DNA from: Pullichristensenella sp963930055
GTDB taxonomy: Bacteria; Bacillota; Clostridia; Christensenellales; Aristaeellaceae
Reading direction: 5' to 3'
Assembly: GCA_963930055.1 (NCBI GenBank)
Contig: CAWVKS010000009.1
Location: 186,001 to 250,000, forward strand
Length of the DNA: 64,000 nucleotides
Within the stretch, counting starts at the first letter, position 1. Every line of letters starts with the position of its first letter. Position numbers and translations under genes: made by a program. This document shows, piece after piece, positions 59,276 to 64,000 of the stretch. The notes beneath the pieces were generated by a model. It was not told the origin of the DNA and made no database searches. It was given only the letters and a program-made list of their open reading frames with translations.

Positions 59276-59818
59276 CTATTTTTTCGGCTTGCGGTCGAAG
59301 AAGGGGCTCTTGCCGTAGGCGGCGATGGGGATGGCCAGCCAGATGACGTCGAAATCCTCGTATTCCATCAGCTGCGCGGCCTTGCCCGCCGAGTAGAGCA
59401 CGCGGCTGTCCACGCGGTCGTCCGCGGCCGCGGCGGCGGCGCTGCCCACGGCGATGCCCAGGTCGATCATGTTGAAGGCGCAGCGCGCCCCGGAAGCGTC
59501 GGCGGAGGCGCAGCTGTCAAAGCCGCAGAAGCCGCACACCGTCAGCCCCGCGCGCGCCGGTTTTGCGCCGATGAGCACGAGGGCCTGCGCCGCATCCACA
59601 TTGTCCGCGTCGCGCAGAAAGAACTGCACGGCGGGATTGCCCGTGGCGGCGATCTCGCGCATCTTCTCCGCGAGCGCCTTTTTCTCCTCGCCGGTCAAGA
59701 CCATGGTCAGTATGTTGTCCACGCCCTTGGCCTTGGGCGCGGTGCGCGCGGCGGCGCACATACGTGCGGCCGTGGCCAGAATGGCCTGCCGCTCCATCTC
59801 GTCCGAATCGTAACGCAT
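59276..59818 (-). CDS. DUF2148 ferredoxin-like protein
   Basis: A 180-residue protein of the DUF2148 family. The cysteine cluster CGFCGFDSCASADASGARC (about 114-132) could bind an iron-sulfur cluster. The N-terminal region has the TAARTAPKAKGVDN motif and the C terminus SPFFDRKPKK typical of the family. The biochemical role is unknown; it may be a redox protein in anaerobes. The RBS GGAGAAG precedes the start. Confidence 0.85.
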   Translation of the reverse strand: MRYDSDEMERQAILATAARMCAAARTAPKAKGVDNILTMVLTGEEKKALAEKMREIAATGNPAVQFFLRDADNVDAAQALVLIGAKPARAGLTVCGFCGFDSCASADASGARCAFNMIDLGIAVGSAAAAAADDRVDSRVLYSAGKAAQLMEYEDFDVIWLAIPIAAYGKSPFFDRKPKK

Positions 59819-59845
59819 GATGATCTTCTCCTTTCCAAGGGTCGC

Positions 59846-61513
59846 TTACAGCGTTTCCCACGCGCGCGTCCGCTCGAAATGTTCGGCCATTGCCCGGGCG
59901 CGGCGCACGGTCGCTTCGCCAAAGCCCATCTGCGCAAGCAGCGCCAGCGCGTTGCGCGTGCGCGAGGGGCCGGGGTGCAGTTTGTAGTCAAACGTCACGC
60001 CCGCCTCCCCCACCGTCTCGCGGAGGTGGATGTTTGCGTAGGACTGGAGGATGCGGGTCAACTCGATATCATGGGTGGCGGCCAGCACCAGTATATCCTT
60101 GCCCTCAAGGCTGTGGAGCACGGAGGCGGAGGCGGCGATGCGCTCGATGGTGTTCGTGCCGCGCAGTATCTCGTCCACAAAGGCCAGCAGCGGGCGCGGC
60201 CCCTCCGCCGCCGCGAGTATGCGCCCCAGGGAGCGCAGTTCGGCGACGAAGTAGCTTTCGCCGGAGCGCACGTCGTCGCGCACGGCCATGGAGGTCATCA
60301 CCCGCGCGCGGCGCAGGCGGAAGGACGTCGCCCAGCAGATGCCCAGCGTCTGCGCGAGTATGGCGTTGACGGCCACGGCCTTCAGGAACGTGGATTTGCC
60401 CGAGGCGTTGGAGCCGGTGACGAGCGTGTTTTTCGCCCACGCCCAGCCGTTGGGCACGGGGTGGCTGACCAGCGGGTGGGTCAGGCCTTCAAAGCGCGCG
60501 CCGGGCGCGTCCTCAAAGGCGGCAAGGCAGGTGTTTTCGCCGTCCTCGCGCAATGCCGCCGCGGAGAAAAGCGCTTCCAGCTCGCCCATGGCGGCATAGA
60601 GGGCGCGCACATCTTCCGCGTGGCGGGCGATCTCGCCACTGGCGCGGCGCAGGCTGAGGATGTTGGTCAGAAAGGCGATCTTCAGGTACTCGCGCGCGAT
60701 GGCGGCAGGGTCGCTGCGACCGTCGTCCGCCTCGCCGCAGAGCCGGCTGAAGCGGCGCAACACGCGCAAACGGGCGCAAAAGCCGCGCAAAGCGTCCACC
60801 TCCGGGGCGATGCCCGCCGCTTTGCTGCGCGAGAGCTGTTGCGCCGCCTGCAACACGGTGGCAATGTGGGTGACGGCGTTGAGCTGGCGCGACCAGGCGA
60901 TCTCGGCGCGGTAATGGACGATGAGGTTCACGCAGAACGACAGCGCGATGCCCCAGAGGAAGGCGGAGTCGATGAGCCCGCCCAGCAGGAACAAAAACGG
61001 CGCGGCGGCCAGCAGCCAGTAGCCGGGGCCGGGATCATCGCCCCGCGCGCCCTGCAAAAACTCCAGCGCGCCGTGAAAGTGGCGGCGGCCGATCTTGCGC
61101 GCCGCCTCCTGTATGTCCAGGCGCGCTTCCTCGTCTGCGCGCAGGGCCTCGATGATCGCCTGCCGGCGCTGGAGCGTCGCGCTGTCCACGCCCGTCTGCC
61201 GCAGCATGGCGTAGAGGGCTTCGCTGCCCACCACGCTGGGGCAGTTGTCCAGGCGGCAGAAAACGGCGTCCATGTCGAGGTCTTGCCAAGTGATGTCGTC
61301 CACGGCGTCCTCGGGCGGGAGGGCGCCGGAGAGCACGCGCCAGGCGGCGGCTTCGTCCTCCACCAGTTCCTTTTCCAGCGTCCGTCCGGGCGCGCCCTTG
61401 CCCCAGGCGGCGCGCAGGCGGTCGCGGACGCGCGCACGCCGCAGTCGGGGCGAGAAAACGAGCGCGAGTATGAGCGCCAACGGCACGAGGAACACGAGAA
61501 AATCGCTTTTCAT
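59846..61513 (-). CDS. Membrane-associated MutS-related ATPase
   Basis: A 555-residue protein with only the core and ATPase parts of MutS. The N-terminal helix (DFLVFLVPLALILALVF) and an internal hydrophobic pair (WLLAAAPFLFLLGGLI, FLWGIALSFCVNLIV) suggest membrane attachment. Walker A is TGSNASGKST and Walker B FVDEILRGTNTIER, with the ST-x-x-D/H region ATHDIELT. The mismatch-binding domain is absent, so it belongs to the MutS-like group of uncertain function. It is coded directly next to the HAD phosphatase gene without a gap. Confidence 0.9.
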   Translation of the reverse strand: MKSDFLVFLVPLALILALVFSPRLRRARVRDRLRAAWGKGAPGRTLEKELVEDEAAAWRVLSGALPPEDAVDDITWQDLDMDAVFCRLDNCPSVVGSEALYAMLRQTGVDSATLQRRQAIIEALRADEEARLDIQEAARKIGRRHFHGALEFLQGARGDDPGPGYWLLAAAPFLFLLGGLIDSAFLWGIALSFCVNLIVHYRAEIAWSRQLNAVTHIATVLQAAQQLSRSKAAGIAPEVDALRGFCARLRVLRRFSRLCGEADDGRSDPAAIAREYLKIAFLTNILSLRRASGEIARHAEDVRALYAAMGELEALFSAAALREDGENTCLAAFEDAPGARFEGLTHPLVSHPVPNGWAWAKNTLVTGSNASGKSTFLKAVAVNAILAQTLGICWATSFRLRRARVMTSMAVRDDVRSGESYFVAELRSLGRILAAAEGPRPLLAFVDEILRGTNTIERIAASASVLHSLEGKDILVLAATHDIELTRILQSYANIHLRETVGEAGVTFDYKLHPGPSRTRNALALLAQMGFGEATVRRARAMAEHFERTRAWETL

Positions 61514-62293
61514 TTACAGAAGCGGTATCATTTCCGCCAGGCGGTCAAAGACCAGATCGGGCTTGTGGGGGTAGGCCGCGAGCATTTCCGGCGTGGTTTC
61601 GCCGCTCATCACGAGTATGGAGAGCATGCCGCTTTTGAGGCCGGTTTCGATATCCGTATAGAGGCGGTCGCCGACCATGGCCAGCCGGCCCACCTCAAGG
61701 CCGGTGCGCCTGAGCGCGGCCTGCACGATGCCGGTGTGGGGTTTTCCCACCACGAGGTCGGCGCGGCGGCCGGTGCTGGCCTCGATGAAGGCCATGATGG
61801 CGCCGATGTCCGGGGCGAATCCCGTCTCCGTGGGGCAGTTGAAGTCCGGGTGGGTGGCGATGTAGGGAAGCCCGGCGCGCACGAAATCGCACACGGCGGT
61901 CATCTTTTTGTAGTCCAGCGTGGTGTCGTAGCCGACGACGACGATCTCCGGGGCGGTCTGATCGACCGTCACGCCGGCCTCGCGCATCTCCTCCAGGAGA
62001 AATTCGTTGCCGAGCACGAAGGCGCGCTTGCCGGGGTACTTTTCTTGGAGCACGGCGGCGGTGGCCTCGCCGGAGGTGAGCACCTTTTCGCGGCCCACGT
62101 TCAGGCCCATGCGCTTCAGGCGCTGTACGTAGAAATCGGCGTTGTGGGAGGAGTTGTTGGTGAGGAAGAGGAAATCCCGCCCCGTCTCCTCCACGCGGCG
62201 GATGAAGTCCAGCGAGCCGGGGATGAGGTTTTCGCCGAGGTAGAAGGTGCCGTCCATGTCGAGAAGGAAGCAGCGCACGTCCTGTATGTTCAC
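61514..62293 (-). CDS. HAD-IIA phosphatase (NagD-like)
   Basis: A 259-residue HAD hydrolase. Motif I is LLDMDGTFYLGE, motif II FLTNNSSHN and the GKPH...MVGDRLYTDIETG end carries motifs III and IV. NagD-type enzymes dephosphorylate nucleoside monophosphates or sugar phosphates. The gene overlaps xpt by four bases (ATGA), hinting at a role in nucleotide pools (inference). Confidence 0.95.
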   Translation of the reverse strand: MNIQDVRCFLLDMDGTFYLGENLIPGSLDFIRRVEETGRDFLFLTNNSSHNADFYVQRLKRMGLNVGREKVLTSGEATAAVLQEKYPGKRAFVLGNEFLLEEMREAGVTVDQTAPEIVVVGYDTTLDYKKMTAVCDFVRAGLPYIATHPDFNCPTETGFAPDIGAIMAFIEASTGRRADLVVGKPHTGIVQAALRRTGLEVGRLAMVGDRLYTDIETGLKSGMLSILVMSGETTPEMLAAYPHKPDLVFDRLAEMIPLL

Positions 62294-62871
62294 GCCCTGC
62301 CCTCCTCAAAGCTGATCTTGCCGCGGGAAAGGCTCTGCACGGCGGCCAGCGCCTCCACGCGGTAGCCGGCGGCGCGCAGTTTGCCCATGCCGGGCTGGAA
62401 GGCCTTGGCGATCACCGCGCCCACGCCGGCCACCGTCGCCCCGGCCTGTTCCAGCAGGCGGATGCCGCCGAAGGCCGCCTCGCCGTTGGCGAGGAAATCG
62501 TCGATGAGCAGTACGCGGTCGCCGGGGTGGACGAACTGCGATTTGAGCGTGAGCTGGTAGCTGGCGTTTTTGGTGAAGGAAAAGACCTCCGTCTGGATGA
62601 CGCCCTCCTGCAGGATGCTGGACTTGGACTTTTTGAGGATGACCATGGGCACATCCAGCGCCTGCGCGGTCATCACCGCCGGGGCGATGCCCGAAGCCTC
62701 GATGGTGGCCACGCGGGTGATGCCCTCGCCCGCAAACAGGCGGGCGAACTCCGCGCCCACTTCGCGCATCAAGTCCACATCCACCTGATGGTTCAAAAAG
62801 GAATCCACCAGCAAAACATCCTCCGAGAGGGCGCGCCCGTCGCGCAGTATCCGTTCCTCCAAAAGCTGCAT
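62290..62871 (-). CDS. xpt: Xanthine phosphoribosyltransferase
   Basis: 193 residues, the exact length and order of Bacillus Xpt, converting xanthine and PRPP to XMP. The N terminus MQLLEERILRDGR, the DSFLNHQVD segment and PRPP loop VLLIDDFLANGEA are diagnostic. The promoter at 62905 leaves only a leader of about 25-30 nt, so the purine riboswitch that often controls xpt is not present here. First gene of xpt-HAD-MutS-like run. Confidence 0.97.
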   Translation of the reverse strand: MQLLEERILRDGRALSEDVLLVDSFLNHQVDVDLMREVGAEFARLFAGEGITRVATIEASGIAPAVMTAQALDVPMVILKKSKSSILQEGVIQTEVFSFTKNASYQLTLKSQFVHPGDRVLLIDDFLANGEAAFGGIRLLEQAGATVAGVGAVIAKAFQPGMGKLRAAGYRVEALAAVQSLSRGKISFEEGRA

Positions 62872-62904
62872 CCGTATCCCGACCTTTCCCGTGTATTCCC
62901 CTTT

Positions 62905-62933
62905 ATTCTACCGCATCCGCGCGCTTTTTTCAA
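62905..62933 (-). promoter_or_regulatory. Promoter of xpt
   Basis: Minus strand TTGAAA (62928-62933), a 17-nt spacer and TAGAAT (62905-62910), 34 nt before the start codon. Confidence 0.75.
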
Positions 62934-62946
62934 GGCGCGAGACGAG

Positions 62947-62982
62947 AAAACGCCCGCCTTGCGCGATGGCAGGGCGGGCGTT
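62947..62982 (-). terminator. Terminator after the ribonucleotide reductase gene
   Basis: AACGCCCGCC (62949-62958) pairs with GGCGGGCGTT (62973-62982); on the minus strand TTTT follows. Confidence 0.85.
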
Positions 62983-62993
62983 CAGCGGCATTT

Positions 62994-64000
62994 TTACCGC
63001 ACGGGACAGACGCCATTGGCGCACTCGGAGCCGCCGATGTCCAGCTCGGTCTCCTCGTGCTCGTATTTGGAGATCAGCGAGGGGTTGAAGGGGCGCATCT
63101 TCTGGCAGCGGGCCTCGTATTCCTCCTCGGTGATGGCCTCGTAGGGCAGAAGCTCGTAGAAGTTGTCGTCATAGCTGAGGAAGGAAAGGGCGACCACATC
63201 GTCCCAGTGCTCCCAGACCCAGTCCTCGACCGCCTCCCACTCGTTGTCGCGCACGTGGATGGTGATGGAGCAGTTGTGGTCGACATAGTGCTCCATGAAC
63301 ATCTTGTAGCCCTCCAGCTGCTCGATGGCGGAGACGTCGGCCTTGACCTTGCCCGCGGGCGCCTTGACCGGGAACTCCACCACCTTGGTGCGGCAGGTTT
63401 CCGGATCCTGCCCCACTTCGGGGAACACGGGATAGCCCAGGTCCTCGCAGACGCGGCAGAGCGGGTCGTTGGCGGAAATGCGGATGCGGCGCACGTAGTA
63501 GGGCGCGTGCGAGTAGTGCACGCCGCTGGAGACCGTGGGCAGAAGCGAAAGCGTGCCCTCGGGCTTGATGGTGGTGACGAGCAAAGGCGCGTTCAGCCCC
63601 AGCGACTTGCAGGCCTTTTCCGCGGCCTCGTGGGCGGCGGCGCGCAAATGTTCGAGCACGGCAGCCTGCTCCTCGCGGCTGAGGTGCGCGGCGTTGACCA
63701 TATCCTGCCAGCCGGTCAGGGAGCAGCCCAGCAGGCGGTCGCGCTGCTGCACCTGGTTCCAGCGGTGCATCTCCAGCTCGCGGCAGGTCATGCGCAATCC
63801 GGCGCGGGCGCTGAGGCGCTGGGCCTCCAGCAGGGCCCCCTCGTCGAGCTTGCCATCCTTGACAAAGGCCATGACGTTGACGGTGGTGAGGTTGCAAAGG
63901 CCGTGGCTGTCGAGCAGGATCTCGCCGCAGGGGTTGCAGCCGCAGAAGTTGGGGCGGCGCTTGAGGCCGGCGGCCTCGTTGACCCAACCGGGTTCGCCGG
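62994..64000 (-). CDS. Adenosylcobalamin-dependent ribonucleoside-triphosphate reductase (5' part outside window)
   Basis: The C-terminal 335 or so residues of a class II (RTPR/NrdJ-type) reductase, reducing NTPs to dNTPs with B12. The visible part starts GEPGWVNEAA and contains NPCGEILL with an active-site cysteine, VTTIKPEGTLSLLP, SSGVHYSHAPYYVRRIRI and the C-terminal redox pair in SECANGVCPVR. Full-length relatives have about 700-750 residues, so about half is missing at the window edge. Oxygen-independent reduction fits an anaerobe. Confidence 0.95.
   Translation of the reverse strand, partial: GEPGWVNEAAGLKRRPNFCGCNPCGEILLDSHGLCNLTTVNVMAFVKDGKLDEGALLEAQRLSARAGLRMTCRELEMHRWNQVQQRDRLLGCSLTGWQDMVNAAHLSREEQAAVLEHLRAAAHEAAEKACKSLGLNAPLLVTTIKPEGTLSLLPTVSSGVHYSHAPYYVRRIRISANDPLCRVCEDLGYPVFPEVGQDPETCRTKVVEFPVKAPAGKVKADVSAIEQLEGYKMFMEHYVDHNCSITIHVRDNEWEAVEDWVWEHWDDVVALSFLSYDDNFYELLPYEAITEEEYEARCQKMRPFNPSLISKYEHEETELDIGGSECANGVCPVR

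Noticed and set aside
59879..62365. Open 828-codon plus-strand frame
   Set aside because: Antisense to the MutS-related, HAD and xpt genes; no start site, RBS or recognisable domain.
62947..62990. Fourth copy of the repeat element, because the terminator here is followed by CAG
   Set aside because: Only the three bases match; the next sequence is the end of the reductase gene and there is no second hairpin copy.
62872..62993. Purine riboswitch before xpt
   Set aside because: The promoter at 62905-62933 leaves only about 25-30 nt of leader, far less than the aptamer needs, and no aptamer core is visible.

Overview
The window reads as chromosomal DNA of a GC-rich, anaerobic, gut-type member of the Firmicutes/Bacillota. 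Supporting signs are the many substrate-binding proteins and lipoproteins with short signal peptides ending in ALAE-like cleavage sites, strong AGGAGG ribosome-binding sites with frequent GTG/TTG starts, a class II (B12-dependent) ribonucleotide reductase, formate-tetrahydrofolate ligase, and a murein-peptide operon laid out like dpp/ykf of Bacillus. An uncultured Christensenellales- or Oscillospiraceae-like clostridium is my guess. No rRNA, tRNA, CRISPR array or transposase gene was seen.

Layout. 1-4290: an oligopeptide-type ABC permease pair and an AstE/AspA-like hydrolase on the minus strand, divergent from a LysR regulator. 4490-22446: a large carbohydrate locus. Its first plus-strand operon begins with a broken sugar ABC ATPase fused to the last codons of an oxidoreductase, followed by a sugar isomerase, an AGE-type epimerase, a Gfo/Idh/MocA oxidoreductase and a zinc dehydrogenase. 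A nine-gene minus-strand operon (19426 back to 10255) encodes two DeoC-type aldolases, a ROK kinase, a complete Rbs-type ABC importer, a NagB-like deaminase/isomerase, an AraC regulator and a transaldolase-like protein. A divergent plus operon adds two SIS-domain isomerases, a class II aldolase and a P-loop kinase. The substrate is not identifiable from sequence.

22574-29866 is mostly housekeeping on the minus strand (PPIase, YitT, dnaB, rplI, yajC, tgt, an Ig-like surface protein) with two tiny Cys-rich proteins. 30091-37617 holds envelope genes: a polytopic membrane protein, MarR, a peptidoglycan-binding lipoprotein, an SH3 protein and an ATP-grasp protein. 37957-40473 is an unusual fusion of a xylose-isomerase-like TIM barrel with an acyl-CoA synthetase. 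40694-45764 is a NEW3-domain/ABC exporter set facing a two-component system. 46052-56722 is a ten-gene operon for uptake and breakdown of murein or other D-amino-acid peptides. 56784-64000 returns to minus-strand housekeeping (fhs, TVP38-like, DUF2148, MutS-related ATPase, HAD phosphatase, xpt, B12-dependent ribonucleotide reductase).

The most striking signal is non-coding. Three copies (9852-10203, 27450-27646, 37712-37912) of an element with a core of about 200 bp sit between genes. Each copy is flanked on both sides by a perfect duplicate of a complete terminator stem-loop. The stem-loop differs from site to site (32, 24 and 31 bp) but is identical on the two sides of each copy. The element has imperfect terminal inverted repeats and a conserved fold (a 23-bp closing stem around two hairpins) kept by compensatory changes. 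One copy carries a further 151-bp block of five hairpins. It looks like a non-autonomous mobile element that targets intrinsic terminators and duplicates them whole.
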